DNA of 64,000 nt from Bacillota bacterium (GTDB lineage: Bacteria > Bacillota > DTU030 > DUMP01): the NCBI GenBank assembly GCA_030154105.1, contig JASKKP010000001.1, positions 17,967 to 81,966 of the forward strand, read 5' to 3'. The notes below the pieces were generated by a model, which saw only the letters and a list, made by a program, of their open reading frames with translations, was not told the origin of the DNA and did not search any database. Below, in pieces: positions 55,087-63,271 of the stretch. Numbering within the stretch: the stretch's first letter is position 1; every line of letters starts with the position of its first letter. The position numbers and the translations under genes were made by a program.

Positions 55087-56138
55087 CTAGGCCCCGAACA
55101 GCGCGATTAGGTACTTCATGGCCACACCGGCCAACATGCCTAAGAAAGGGTCGGTGGTAGCCGTCACGGCGGCCGTTACTCCGCCTACCAGCGGGTCGGC
55201 TGCCATGGCCAGCTTGGCGTTGGCGGGGAAGGTGACGATGGCGCCTAGCACCAGAAGAAACCCGGCGATGGACTGCATGGGCACATAGCGGCCCAGCTTA
55301 GGGAGCAGGCCGGCCAGCAAGATGACGCCCATGAGGGCCATCATGAGGGCTCCGGCCAGCACCGGGTGCGGAGCAGCTCCCGTGGCGGAGATGATGGATT
55401 CCACCGGTCCCCCGCCGAAAAGGGCCGAGCCGAAGTCGGCCAGGCTGGAGACGATGGCCAGGTGGTCGATATTCACGGGGCTTTTGGCGATGGACCCGGT
55501 GATGTTGCCGAAGGCAATGTTCGCGCCGATGTTTAGGCAGATAAGGGCGGCGGCTCCGCGCAGAACGCGGGGCGTAACAATCGGCCGCTGCAGAAGGAAG
55601 CGTTCGTACTCACCGTCGTGAGCTACCGGGTTCACCTTGCCCAGCAGGTTGGCGAAAATGGTGGAGACCGCTACGGAGGCGACTATGTGTAAACCAGGTT
55701 CTTGGTGGGCATATAAACGAGAAGGGCGGTAGCGGCCGAGGCCAACCCTACCAGCGGCTCTTCGCGCACCATGTTTACGGCCACCGCCGTAAGCATAATG
55801 CCCACACCGGCCATCATGCCGTTGGTGACCGCCGGGCCGACAAAGTTTACGATAGCCTGAAGAAGGCCCATAAGCCCGATCACGGTCATGGCGGCGCCTT
55901 CCCAAATAAGCATGGACAGGCGCTCCTCCCGGTTTTGGCCCATGGTGCCCACCAGAGTAATAGTTTCCGCCTGGAAGGAAATGGGTGCGACCAGCCCGAA
56001 GGCCAGCGCGCCGGCGGCACCGATGAAGAAGGCTGTGGAGGTAGGTAGGGCGGCAAACCCGTAGGAGAGGGCGAGCAGCCCTTGCGGAAGACCGTTGATA
56101 ATAACTCCCAGCGCGGCCAGTAAATCCTGCAGGCTCAA
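55087..56138 (-). pseudogene. Frameshifted xanthine/uracil (NCS2-like) permease
   Basis: Two adjacent frames together make one membrane protein of about 350 aa. The 5' part (TTG 56138 with AAAGGAGG upstream) covers LQDLLAALGVIINGLPQG to MPTKNLVYT and stops at 55683. The 3' part resumes IVASVAVSTIFANLLGK in the -1 frame and runs to 55087 with FGNITGSIAK, FGGGPVESIISATG and VLAGALMMALMG. One base appears lost near 55686-55690 in GGTTTACACATAG. No slippery heptamer is seen, so a mutation or sequencing error is likelier than programmed shifting. Confidence 0.75.
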
Positions 56139-56201
56139 AATTCGTTCCTCCTTTACTTGTTTGGAAAAGGACCGGCAGAAAAAAGAATATCCCGGCATTT
56201 A

Positions 56202-56237
56202 CCGAACGATTAGCCAGGATGAATGTGAATTGTTCGC
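56202..56237 (-). promoter_or_regulatory. Paired PurR boxes
   Basis: CCGAACGATT (56202-56211) and AATTGTTCGC (56228-56237) are inverted copies of the Bacillus PurBox core (CCGAACWWT-like) separated by 16 nt, the usual spacing. They cover the predicted transcription start of the permease-PRTase operon. Confidence 0.7.
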
Positions 56238-56241
56238 TTTG

Positions 56242-56270
56242 AGTATAGCAGCAAGGGCGCCGGCCGTCAA
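56242..56270 (-). promoter_or_regulatory. Promoter of the purine permease-PRTase operon
   Basis: Minus strand TTGACG (56265-56270), 17-nt spacer, TATACT (56242-56247), directly upstream of the PurBox pair. Confidence 0.83.
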
Positions 56271-56324
56271 GACCGGTTACCCCAGGTGTCGGACGCGCCA
56301 AGAGGGCCGGCGGTCGCCGGCGTA

Positions 56325-56342
56325 CCTGCAGTATACTGCAGG
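56325..56342. promoter_or_regulatory. Perfect 18-bp palindrome upstream of ilvE
   Basis: CCTGCAGTATACTGCAGG is a perfect dyad containing TATACT on both strands. It lies about 180 bp before ilvE, in the 383-bp spacer shared with the divergent permease gene. No matching regulator is known to me. Confidence 0.5.
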
Positions 56343-56521
56343 CAGAGGTCTTCCCGCATGCAACTCTTTGCAGAGGAGGGAAAACCGGTAAGGCCACGCC
56401 TCGCCTACTCCGCCCTGGCATGTTTTTTGCAACGTTAAAAAGCGAGGCATCGAGTGGGATGTTCGGCGTTTGGAGTAAAGGTCGGCCGAGAAGAGGGGAA
56501 GGAGGAAAGGAAGGGGTGGCT

Positions 56522-57436
56522 ATGGGGATCAAGACGGAGAAAATCTGGATGGATGGGAAGCTCGTCGACTGGGAGGACGCGAAGGTACACGTTCTCACCC
56601 ATGCCCTGCACTACGGGAGCGGCGTCTTTGAAGGCATCCGCGCCTACGAAACGGACACCGGTCCCGCCGTTTTCCGCCTCAAGGAGCACGTTGACCGGCT
56701 GTTTGAATCCGCCAAACTCCTCTATATGGAGATCCCCTTTACCCGTGAGGAGATTTCGGAGGCCATCAAGGAGACCATCCGCGCCAACCACCTTCAGAGC
56801 TGCTATACCCGTCCGGTAGTCTACCGCGGCCTGGGGCAGATGGGGGTGAACCCATTAAACTGCCCGGTGAATGTGTTCATCGCCGTGTGGCCGTGGGGAG
56901 CTTACTTGGGTGAAGAGGCCCTGGCCAAAGGTATTCGGGCCAAGATCGCTTCCTGGGCCCGCAACTACATCTCTTCTTTCCCGGCCAAGGGCAAAATCAA
57001 CGGTGCCTATGTCAACTCCATCCTGGCCAAAATCGAGGCTCTAAAGTGCGGCTACGACGAGGCCATCTTCTTGGATACGGACGGCTATGTGGCCGAGGGC
57101 AGCGGCGAGAACATCTTCTGGGCTAAAGACAACGTGATCTACACGACCCCGCTTCCGACGGTGCTCCGCGGCATCACCCGGGCTTCCATCATCGAGCTGG
57201 CCAAAGATATGGGCTACGAGGTGGTCGTGGCCAAGGCCGCCCGCGACGAGCTGTACCTGGCGGACGAAGTCTGGTTCTGCGGCACGGCCGCCGAGATTAC
57301 CCCGGTGCGGGAGATCGACGGCCACATCATCGGCGAAGGTCACCGCGGCCCCATCGTCAAGGCTTTGCAGGACCGTTTCTTTGCGGTTGTACACGGTAAA
57401 GATCCTAAGTACGAAAAGTGGCTGGCCCGCGTCTAG
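56522..57436 (+). CDS. ilvE: Branched-chain amino acid aminotransferase
   Basis: 304 aa, usual IlvE length. Fold-type IV PLP enzyme: HALHYGSGVFEGIRAYET, RPVVYRGLGQMGVNP, PLP lysine in NYISSFPAKGKINGAYVNSI (about residue 158), and DGYVAEGSGENIFW, RGITRASIIELA. It interconverts Val, Leu and Ile with their keto acids. ATG 56522 was chosen; a GTG two codons upstream and a longer frame exist, but the family N-terminus starts here. A hairpin terminator follows. Confidence 0.94.
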   Translation: MGIKTEKIWMDGKLVDWEDAKVHVLTHALHYGSGVFEGIRAYETDTGPAVFRLKEHVDRLFESAKLLYMEIPFTREEISEAIKETIRANHLQSCYTRPVVYRGLGQMGVNPLNCPVNVFIAVWPWGAYLGEEALAKGIRAKIASWARNYISSFPAKGKINGAYVNSILAKIEALKCGYDEAIFLDTDGYVAEGSGENIFWAKDNVIYTTPLPTVLRGITRASIIELAKDMGYEVVVAKAARDELYLADEVWFCGTAAEITPVREIDGHIIGEGHRGPIVKALQDRFFAVVHGKDPKYEKWLARV

Positions 57437-57470
57437 GCGCCGCAAAAACTCGTCAACCGAACAAAGCGGA

Positions 57471-57500
57471 AGCCCTGTGAGTTGCCTCACAGGGCTTTGG
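57471..57500 (+). terminator. Terminator between ilvE and HEPN gene
   Basis: AGCCCTGTGA (57471-57480) pairs perfectly with TCACAGGGCT (57487-57496) across 6 nt, then TTGG. It is placed between convergent genes and could serve both. Confidence 0.7.
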
Positions 57501-57505
57501 CGCCT

Positions 57506-57910
57506 TTAAGCGGGCACTTTTGCCGCGACGAACTCCAGCACTTTACGAGCCAGCTCTAAAGCCGCTGCGGCGTCCCGAGCGCCGAAGGCTGCTGAAGGGA
57601 TGCCACCGGGAAGCCCGTTAGGATAGCGGGTAGGGATATAATACTTGTCGAGGAGGGCCGCTTCGGGGACAAGGTCGGTAAAGGCAGGGTCCTCGGCAGC
57701 GGCCCGAGCGGCAAGTTCGGCCACGGAGTGGCCCCAAGGGTCTTCCCCACACGAGTACAGAAAAGCCTTCAGGGCTTTTTCGGCGCTTTGTTGGCAAAGA
57801 AAACAGGCTACGTTGAAGCGTTCACCGGAAGTATTAAACTCAGCGTCGTCCAGATCTCTTCGGGCCTGGGCGAGCCAGCGTTTGGCCTCTTCAATGTATG
57901 GGCGCCGCAT
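57506..57910 (-). CDS. HEPN-domain protein (putative toxin of HEPN/MNT pair)
   Basis: 134 aa. IEEAKRWLAQARRDLDDAEF, then FLCQQSAEKALKAFLYSCG are the classic first helices of a minimal HEPN domain, followed by HSVAELAARAA and DKYYIPTRYPNG. Such proteins pair with a minimal nucleotidyltransferase. The R-x4-6-H RNase motif is not clear-cut: the His in HSVAEL and the YIPTRYP motif fit the nucleotidyltransferase-regulated class. It overlaps the partner gene by 20 nt. Confidence 0.88.
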   Translation of the reverse strand: MRRPYIEEAKRWLAQARRDLDDAEFNTSGERFNVACFLCQQSAEKALKAFLYSCGEDPWGHSVAELAARAAAEDPAFTDLVPEAALLDKYYIPTRYPNGLPGGIPSAAFGARDAAAALELARKVLEFVAAKVPA

Positions 57911-58247
57911 ACAGGACCACTCCTTCCCTGGCTATCCGTTCGACAAACGGATTTTTAACCTGCAGTTCATTAAACTCTTCTGGGGTATAACAGATGAGAT
58001 CAAGGCTTACGGTGGGGAGAAGCCTGCGGTATAACACATCGAGGCGTTCCAAGAAGGAGAGCCCAGTCTGCCAAATAACCAAGAGATCAATGTCGCTGTC
58101 TTTTTCGACCTCGTGCCGGGCCAAAGAGCCGAAGAGGATTACCGAACTCACGCCGATTTCGATGAGGAGCGGTACTATTCTCCGAAGCTCAGCAACAAGC
58201 TTTTCTTCGCGTTCAACGCGCCGAGATTCACGTTCGGCTGACGGCAT
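57891..58247 (-). CDS. Minimal nucleotidyltransferase (MNT) partner
   Basis: About 118 aa. The Pol-beta-type motif is VILFGSLARHEVEKDSDIDL (GS-x-A-R...D-x-D), with a third acidic residue in VSLDLICY, so it is probably active. MNT proteins counter HEPN toxins, in known cases by AMPylation. ATG 58247 (GGTGG upstream) is preferred to the GTG at 58256. It is first in the two-gene operon. Confidence 0.88.
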   Translation of the reverse strand: MPSAERESRRVEREEKLVAELRRIVPLLIEIGVSSVILFGSLARHEVEKDSDIDLLVIWQTGLSFLERLDVLYRRLLPTVSLDLICYTPEEFNELQVKNPFVERIAREGVVLYAAPIH

Positions 58248-58356
58248 CTCAACCACCGCCCCGCACAGTTATTGCACGATAATTCCTGCATGGTAATTCT
58301 ACCAGAAGAGGTTTCTCTACACAAGCTCCGGGCAACGAGGCCACTTGGGTTTCTTG

Positions 58357-59007
58357 TTAGTCCTTTTGTTGCCCGTAGCTCTGAAAGGCTTGGAAAAGAT
58401 CGGCCAAAATCTCCGCAGGAACCAGGGTCGGAGTGCCGAGAAGAGAGGAGTAGACGTAAATCTTCGCCGCATCCTCCACAATGGCGGCGATGGTGAAGGC
58501 CCTCTCCAGGTTCGGCCCCACGGTGAGCACACCGTGGTTTTGCAGGAGGACGGCGTTCCCTTTCCCGAGTCCGGCCAGGGCCCGCCTACCCAACTCTTCG
58601 GTACCCGGCGGGGCAAAATCCGCGACCGGCACGTTTCCACCCACTCCCAAGGCGAGTTCGGCGATCACCGGCGGGATTTCCCGCTTCAAGGTGGCCATCA
58701 CGGTGGCGAAAATAGAGTGGGTATGGACAATGGCCCGGACATCGGGGCGTTCCCGGTAAATCAAGGTGTGCATGGGCGTTTCGCTGGAGGGCTGGTACTT
58801 GCCGTCGCGTAACCGGCCTTCCAGGTCTACGACCGCGATGTCCTCTGCGGTTAAGATCTCGTAGCGCATGCCTGAGGGGGTAATGGCGATGAGGTCGGTT
58901 TCCGGGTCCCGCGCGCTCACATTACCCCAGGTGGCGGCCACCAGCCCGCCTTTTAGCAGCTGCTGAGCGGTGGCCAGGACCTCTTTGCGCTGGTCGTAGA
59001 GCAACAT
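58357..59007 (-). CDS. Class II aldolase/adducin family protein
   Basis: 216 aa. LLKGGLVAATWGNVSARDPE, ITPSGMRYE, SSETPMHTLIYRERPDVRAI, zinc ligands in VHTHSIFATVM, and QNHGVLTVGPNLERAF. This is the L-fuculose-1-phosphate aldolase/ribulose-5-phosphate epimerase fold with all three zinc histidines and the catalytic Glu region. The substrate is not determined; methylthioribulose or a simple sugar phosphate is possible. It stands alone between terminator and HEPN/MNT. Confidence 0.88.
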   Translation of the reverse strand: MLLYDQRKEVLATAQQLLKGGLVAATWGNVSARDPETDLIAITPSGMRYEILTAEDIAVVDLEGRLRDGKYQPSSETPMHTLIYRERPDVRAIVHTHSIFATVMATLKREIPPVIAELALGVGGNVPVADFAPPGTEELGRRALAGLGKGNAVLLQNHGVLTVGPNLERAFTIAAIVEDAAKIYVYSSLLGTPTLVPAEILADLFQAFQSYGQQKD

Positions 59008-59164
59008 GTGTGAACCCCTTCTTTCTCCTTATTTGCGGCCTCGGAGCCTTTCTTCCGGCAGTCAATTTATTATTTTCTTGATCAAGGCCTATAATCCTCT
59101 TTCCGGGCCCGGCCAAGGCCATGTCCCCTGCTTCCCTCTATTTTCTAAGCTCGGGCAAAAACAA

Positions 59165-59190
59165 AAACCCCGGGGAAGGTGCCCCGGGGC
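59165..59190 (-). terminator. Terminator after DUF2680 gene
   Basis: Reading minus, CCCCGGGG-CACCTT-CCCCGGGG forms an 8-bp stem, followed by TTTTTGTTTTT. It lies 36 nt beyond the stop of the DUF2680 gene. Confidence 0.92.
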
Positions 59191-59225
59191 CGAGAAAGGG
59201 TTGGGGGTATAAGACGAAGCAGGTC

Positions 59226-59615
59226 TTAGCTTTGGGCTGCCGGAGCCGGGGTGGGGGAGATGTAACCCGGCCCGTAACTCCAGAACGCCGCGCCGCGCCC
59301 AAAACCGGCGCCCGGGCCGAAGCCGCCATGGCAGAAGCCGGGGCCCATACCAAACCCGGGGCCGAACTGGAAGTTGTTCTGTTTCTGCCACTCGTACATT
59401 TGGTCGATACGGTCCTTGGCGGCCTTCGCCTGGTCTGGGGTGAGCCGGCCGAGTTCCACGTATTTATCGATAATCTGTTTTCTGAGGTTCACCATCTGCT
59501 GGTAGAGCGCGGCCAGGTCGTTGGTGGCCTTCTCTGTGTCCGTTGCGGCCAAAGCCGGGATGGCGACCAAGGCCAGCACCAAAACGGCAATACCCATGGC
59601 GAGAAGTTTTTTCAC
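59226..59615 (-). CDS. Secreted DUF2680 (YckD)-like protein with Gly/Phe-rich tail
   Basis: 129 aa. A signal peptide (KKLLAMGIAVLVLALVAIP, cleavage after ALA near residue 23) precedes a helical DUF2680 domain with LAALYQQMVNLRKQIIDKYV and LGRLTPDQAKAAKDRIDQMY. The C-terminal 45 residues are rich in Gly, Phe and Pro with one Cys-His (GFGMGPGFCHGGFGPG). The helical part recalls Spy/CpxP-like envelope chaperones by layout only. Its upstream region has four phased repeats and a -10 without a -35, suggesting activator control. Confidence 0.82.
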   Translation of the reverse strand: MKKLLAMGIAVLVLALVAIPALAATDTEKATNDLAALYQQMVNLRKQIIDKYVELGRLTPDQAKAAKDRIDQMYEWQKQNNFQFGPGFGMGPGFCHGGFGPGAGFGRGAAFWSYGPGYISPTPAPAAQS

Positions 59616-59654
59616 CGTGCATGCCTCCTTAAGTTTGTTTTGGAGTACGGTTTC

Positions 59655-59708
59655 AGTATAACCCGAAGTTTTGAGGAGAGTTTGAGGTAGATGTGAAGGA
59701 TTTGTGAA
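59655..59708 (-). promoter_or_regulatory. Activator-type promoter with four 11-bp-phased repeats
   Basis: Minus strand -10 TATACT (59655-59660) has no usable -35. Upstream are hexamers starting at 59670 and 59681 (TTTGAG) and at 59692 and 59703 (TGTGAA) on the plus strand. They read CTCAAA twice and TTCACA twice on the minus strand, with exactly 11-bp steps. TTCACA-N5-TTCACA is the Bacillus PhoP-box form. Confidence 0.7.
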
Positions 59709-59726
59709 GGTTTTCCTGAATTAAGG

Positions 59727-59965
59727 TAGACGAGCATGCCTCCGGCGGCGCCAGCAGACGGATGAAAACGCTTGCCTCCTCGGGCATCCCCCTACGGCGC
59801 AAACGACCTGAGGACGAACGAACTCGGCTCGCTCGGGGCTCGGGCACAACTCAGCCCTTCGGGCCTCAAACAGTGCCCTCGCTTTCCCTCGCTCGCCTGC
59901 GTTCTTCTAAATGACGGTACGTAATGCGCCGTGCGGGGGATGGCCCTCGGGGCAGCGGCTTGCAC
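59727..59965 (+). repeat. Dispersed intergenic repeat, copy B (long)
   Basis: Matches copy A (14479-14724) over its left and central parts with only short indels, and diverges in the last 40 nt. It lies between the DUF2680 promoter and the M1 peptidase gene. The rest of that spacer (59966-60082) shows nothing I can name. Confidence 0.85.
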
Positions 59966-60082
59966 GATATCAGTTTTCCGGGTAGCAAAATGGTAGGCTG
60001 CCCGGCGAGCGCGGGCATAGGCGGCAGGAGTAACTAATAGGATAGTAGAAAGATGTAGAGGTGCGGGTAGGGAGGGATTGGG

Positions 60083-61546
60083 GTGAAGAGACGAAGCGGG
60101 CTGCGCCTCTTTTTTGCTGCAACCGGTCTTATCCTGCTGATACTGGCGGCGGCCGTCTACCTTTACGGGCCCCGGCAGGCAGGGCCCATCCTTCCTCCGC
60201 CTAAAGTGCCGGAAGCTCTAGGCTTCACCCCTCAAGTATACGACTTAAACGTCTCGCTCGACCCGAGCACGGGGAGGCTATCCGGAATAAGCAGGGTGGA
60301 ATATACGAACAACGAGGAAGTACCGCTCCCGGAACTATACTTCCACCTTTATCCTAATGCCGCTCTTTTCTCGCAAGATGTTACGCGCCCGGGCCGCCTT
60401 ACCATTCAAGAGGTTAAACTCGGCGAAAGCCCCGTGCCTTGGGAGGCCCGTAACACCCAGCTTAAGGTGACCCTGCCGCAGGCGCTGGCTCCTGGGGAAA
60501 AGGCCCGCCTTACCCTCACTTGGGAGCTTGTTGTTCCTGATTACCCAGGGCGCCTGGGGGAGAACGAGGGGATCATCAGCTTGGGGAACTGGTACCCCAT
60601 CTTGGCCGTTCACGATGCCGCCGGCTGGCACCTGGACCCGTACTACGACCGGGGTGACCCTTTTTACAGCGAGGTGGCGCGATACACGGTACATCTCACC
60701 GTCCCCGACGAGTACCAGGTGGCCGCCACCGGCAACCTGCGTTCGGTTAAAGACCTGCCCGGCCCTACGAAGGAACTTACCTGGGAGAGCGGCCTGGTGC
60801 GCGACTTCGCCCTGGCCTTAAGCCGGGAGTATGAAACGGCTTACGGCCGCGTCGGCCGTGTGCTCGTACAGTCCTACTTTCCCCGGACCGAGCGAGACGG
60901 CGGTCGCAGGGTGCTCCAGGCGGGGCGCGCTGCGCTCGATTTCTTCAGCCGCACCTTCGGCCCCTACCCCTACGACCAGTTTACTCTGGCCGCCACCGGT
61001 TTCTACCAGGGCGGCATGGAGTATCCAAACCTCGTCTTCCTGGCGCGCCAGTTTTACGGCCGGGAGGATGCCGACATCCTCGAGTATATTGCCGTGCACG
61101 AAACGGCCCACCAGTGGTGGTACGGCGTAGTCGGGAATAACCAAGTGGAAGAAGCCTGGCTGGACGAGGGCCTTACTGAGTTCAGTACCCTCCTCTTTTA
61201 CGAGAAAGAGCGCGGCCAAACGGCAGAAGGGACGCGTTCGCTCCTCGGCCTGTATGAGGCCTACCGCCAGGCCAACGGTGACGGGGCGGTCCTCAGAAGG
61301 CTCGACGCCTTTCCCAGCGACCTGGCCTATAATGCCCTGGTCTACGGCAAAGGGTGCCTCCTTTTTCTCAAGCTGCGGGAGGAGGTGGGGGAAGAAACCC
61401 TGCTGAAAATTCTCCGCACTTATTACCGGCGCTATGCCTATCGGACCGCCACCAGCCGGGACTTCATTCAGGTGGCCGAAGAGGTGAGCGGGCGCGACCT
61501 TACGGACTTTTTCCGCCGATGGCTGGAAGGTGCTGAGGAAGGTTGA
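60083..61546 (+). CDS. Membrane-anchored M1-family metallopeptidase
   Basis: 487 aa. One N-terminal membrane helix (LRLFFAATGLILLILAAAVY, about 7-26) anchors an extracellular catalytic domain. Zinc motif HETAHQWWYGVV (His 339, Glu 340, His 343) with EEAWLDEGLTEF supplies the third ligand Glu. GGMEYPNLVF is the exopeptidase-like loop, though Tyr replaces the Asn of the classical GAMEN. It lacks the large C-terminal domain of full aminopeptidases. GTG 60083 follows AGGGAGGG. A peptidase of outside peptides is likely; specificity is unknown. Confidence 0.88.
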   Translation: MKRRSGLRLFFAATGLILLILAAAVYLYGPRQAGPILPPPKVPEALGFTPQVYDLNVSLDPSTGRLSGISRVEYTNNEEVPLPELYFHLYPNAALFSQDVTRPGRLTIQEVKLGESPVPWEARNTQLKVTLPQALAPGEKARLTLTWELVVPDYPGRLGENEGIISLGNWYPILAVHDAAGWHLDPYYDRGDPFYSEVARYTVHLTVPDEYQVAATGNLRSVKDLPGPTKELTWESGLVRDFALALSREYETAYGRVGRVLVQSYFPRTERDGGRRVLQAGRAALDFFSRTFGPYPYDQFTLAATGFYQGGMEYPNLVFLARQFYGREDADILEYIAVHETAHQWWYGVVGNNQVEEAWLDEGLTEFSTLLFYEKERGQTAEGTRSLLGLYEAYRQANGDGAVLRRLDAFPSDLAYNALVYGKGCLLFLKLREEVGEETLLKILRTYYRRYAYRTATSRDFIQVAEEVSGRDLTDFFRRWLEGAEEG

Positions 61547-61575
61547 CCCTAATGCCTTTTTCTTTCTCCACAGGG

Positions 61576-61610
61576 TTTACTTTTGCCCTCAATATGGTAT
61601 ACTATTAGTA
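61576..61610 (+). promoter_or_regulatory. Promoter and dyad before the Fur-family gene
   Basis: TTTACT (61576-61581), 16-nt spacer, TATACT (61598-61603). A perfect 11-bp dyad TACTATTAGTA (61600-61610) overlaps the -10 and could be an autoregulatory site. Confidence 0.55.
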
Positions 61611-61637
61611 ACTTTTATTGGATCTGAGGTGAGATCC

Positions 61638-62093
61638 GTGATTAAGGAGGAAAAAGGGCGCGAGCCGAAACGCCGTTCCACCCGGCAGCGCCGGGTAGTC
61701 CTGGAGGTCCTCCGCAGTACCACTTCTCACCCCACGGCCGATTGGATTTATGAACAGGTGCGCAAGCGAATCCCCAACATCAGCCTGGGCACGGTATACC
61801 GGAATCTGAAACTCCTACGGGATATGGGCGAGATTATGGAGCTTGACTTCGGCAGCACTTACAGCCGCTTCGACGGGAACCCAAACCCTCACTACCACTT
61901 CAGCTGCATGGACTGCGGCCGCGTTATGGACGTAGACATTCCTGTGGCCACCGAACTGGAAGAGAAAGTCCGCTGCCGTCATGGGTGGGAAGTATTCAGC
62001 CACCGCGTAGAGTTTTACGGTCTTTGTGCGGAGTGCAGCCGGCGCCGCCTCTCCGAGGAAGAAGCGCCGCCGACAAGCGAAGGACAAGGGTAA
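61638..62093 (+). CDS. Fur/PerR-family metalloregulator
   Basis: About 151 aa. A winged helix (RQRRVVLEVLRSTTSHPTAD, then NISLGTVYRNLKLL) precedes the dimer/metal domain. The latter has YSRFDGNPNPHYHFSCMDCG (PerR-like Asp and His ligands plus CxxC) and YGLCAECSRR (second CxxC of the structural zinc site). The D-G-N-x-x-P-H-x-H pattern favours PerR over Fur, but peroxide sensing is not proven. GTG 61638 follows GAGGTGAG. Lies 92 nt after the M1 peptidase gene with its own promoter. Confidence 0.9.
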   Translation: MIKEEKGREPKRRSTRQRRVVLEVLRSTTSHPTADWIYEQVRKRIPNISLGTVYRNLKLLRDMGEIMELDFGSTYSRFDGNPNPHYHFSCMDCGRVMDVDIPVATELEEKVRCRHGWEVFSHRVEFYGLCAECSRRRLSEEEAPPTSEGQG

Positions 62094-62098
62094 ATTTG

Positions 62099-62130
62099 TC
62101 CGCGGCATAGGCTGCGGCAATTTTTCTTCC
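62099..62130 (+). terminator. Terminator-like hairpin after Fur-family gene
   Basis: CCGC...GCGG stem (about 62100-62118) followed by CAATTTTTCTTCC. The stem is short but the T-tract is good. Confidence 0.55.
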
Positions 62131-62135
62131 CTGTA

Positions 62136-62164
62136 TTGCATACTTACACTAGGTAATGTATAAT
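62136..62164 (+). promoter_or_regulatory. carAB promoter
   Basis: TTGCAT (62136-62141), 17-nt spacer, TATAAT (62159-62164), about 48 nt before the carA ATG. No PyrR hairpin is evident in the short leader. Confidence 0.8.
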
Positions 62165-62212
62165 TATACAGAAAGGAGGCTGCCATTCGACTAGTGTAAG
62201 GGAGGAGAGCGC

Positions 62213-63271
62213 ATGCAGGGAAGCTTAGTCCTCGCCGACGGGACGTGTTTTCACGGCGAGCTTTTCGGCGCTGTGCGCCCGGCGGCCGGCGAGGTGGTGT
62301 TTAACACGAGCATGGTCGGCTATCAGGAGATCCTGACCGACCCTTCGTACTACGGCCAAATCGTGGTTCTTACCTACCCCCTGATCGGAAACTACGGCAT
62401 CAACCGCGAGGACTTGGAGGCGCGCCGTCCTTTCGTGCGGGGCCTCATCGTCGGCGAGGCCTGTCCTGCCCCCAGCCACTGGCGCAGTTCCGGGACCCTG
62501 GCCGGTTTTCTTGCCGAGCACGGCGTCCCCGGGCTGGAGGGAGTGGACACGCGCGCGCTGGTCCGCCATCTCAGATCATCGGGTACCCTGCCGGGCGTCC
62601 TGCTGCCTGAGGGGTTCAAAGCACCTCCGCCGACAGAAGAAGATCCGGTCGAAGCTGTGACCACCCCCGTACCTTACGTCCTTCCCGGAAGCGGCCCCCG
62701 CGTGGCCGTGCTGGATTTGGGCGTGAAGTTTGGGATCCTGCGCGCCCTTCGCGCCCTCGGCTGCGAGGTGCACGTGCTCCCGGCCGCCACACCCACCGCC
62801 GAGATCCTGCGCCTCAAACCGGCAGGGGTGGTGATTTCCAACGGGCCGGGCGACCCGGCGAGGCTTTGCGGCCCCATCGCCACCGTATCCGAACTTGTGG
62901 GCCGGGTACCGCTCTTCGGCATCTGCCTTGGGCACCAGCTTCTGGCCCTGGCCCTGGGCGGACGCACCTTCAAGCTTCCCTTCGGTCACCGCGGCGCCAA
63001 CCACCCGGTACGGGAGGAGGCCACCGGCCGCATTTACATCACTTCCCAAAACCACGGCTATGCGGTGGATCCTGCCTCGCTTACCGGCACCGGCCTTACT
63101 ATCACCCACCGCAACCTCAATGACGGTACCGTAGAAGGCCTCGCACACCGCAGCCTGCCGGCCTTTTCCGTGCAGTATCACCCCGAAGCCGCGCCCGGAC
63201 CGGAGGACTCAGCCTACCTGTTCCGCCGCTTTTACCGGCTCATGGTTAAGGAGGCCGAAAAGATTGCCTAA
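62213..63271 (+). CDS. carA: Carbamoyl-phosphate synthase small subunit
   Basis: 352 aa. The N-terminal CPSase small-chain domain has [19 protein letters not shown] and PLIGNYGIN. The C-terminal class I glutaminase has the nucleophile in [15 protein letters not shown] (Cys near 242) and catalytic His/Glu in [11 protein letters not shown]. It supplies ammonia to CarB for pyrimidines and arginine. ATG 62213 has GGGAGGAG upstream. The carB start lies inside its last codons. Confidence 0.96.
   Translation: MQGSLVLADGTCFHGELFGAVRPAAGEVVFNTSMVGYQEILTDPSYYGQIVVLTYPLIGNYGINREDLEARRPFVRGLIVGEACPAPSHWRSSGTLAGFLAEHGVPGLEGVDTRALVRHLRSSGTLPGVLLPEGFKAPPPTEEDPVEAVTTPVPYVLPGSGPRVAVLDLGVKFGILRALRALGCEVHVLPAATPTAEILRLKPAGVVISNGPGDPARLCGPIATVSELVGRVPLFGICLGHQLLALALGGRTFKLPFGHRGANHPVREEATGRIYITSQNHGYAVDPASLTGTGLTITHRNLNDGTVEGLAHRSLPAFSVQYHPEAAPGPEDSAYLFRRFYRLMVKEAEKIA

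Noticed and set aside
55683..55700. Programmed -1 frameshift in the permease
   Set aside because: No X-XXY-YYZ slippery heptamer or downstream stem at the junction. A lost base is simpler.
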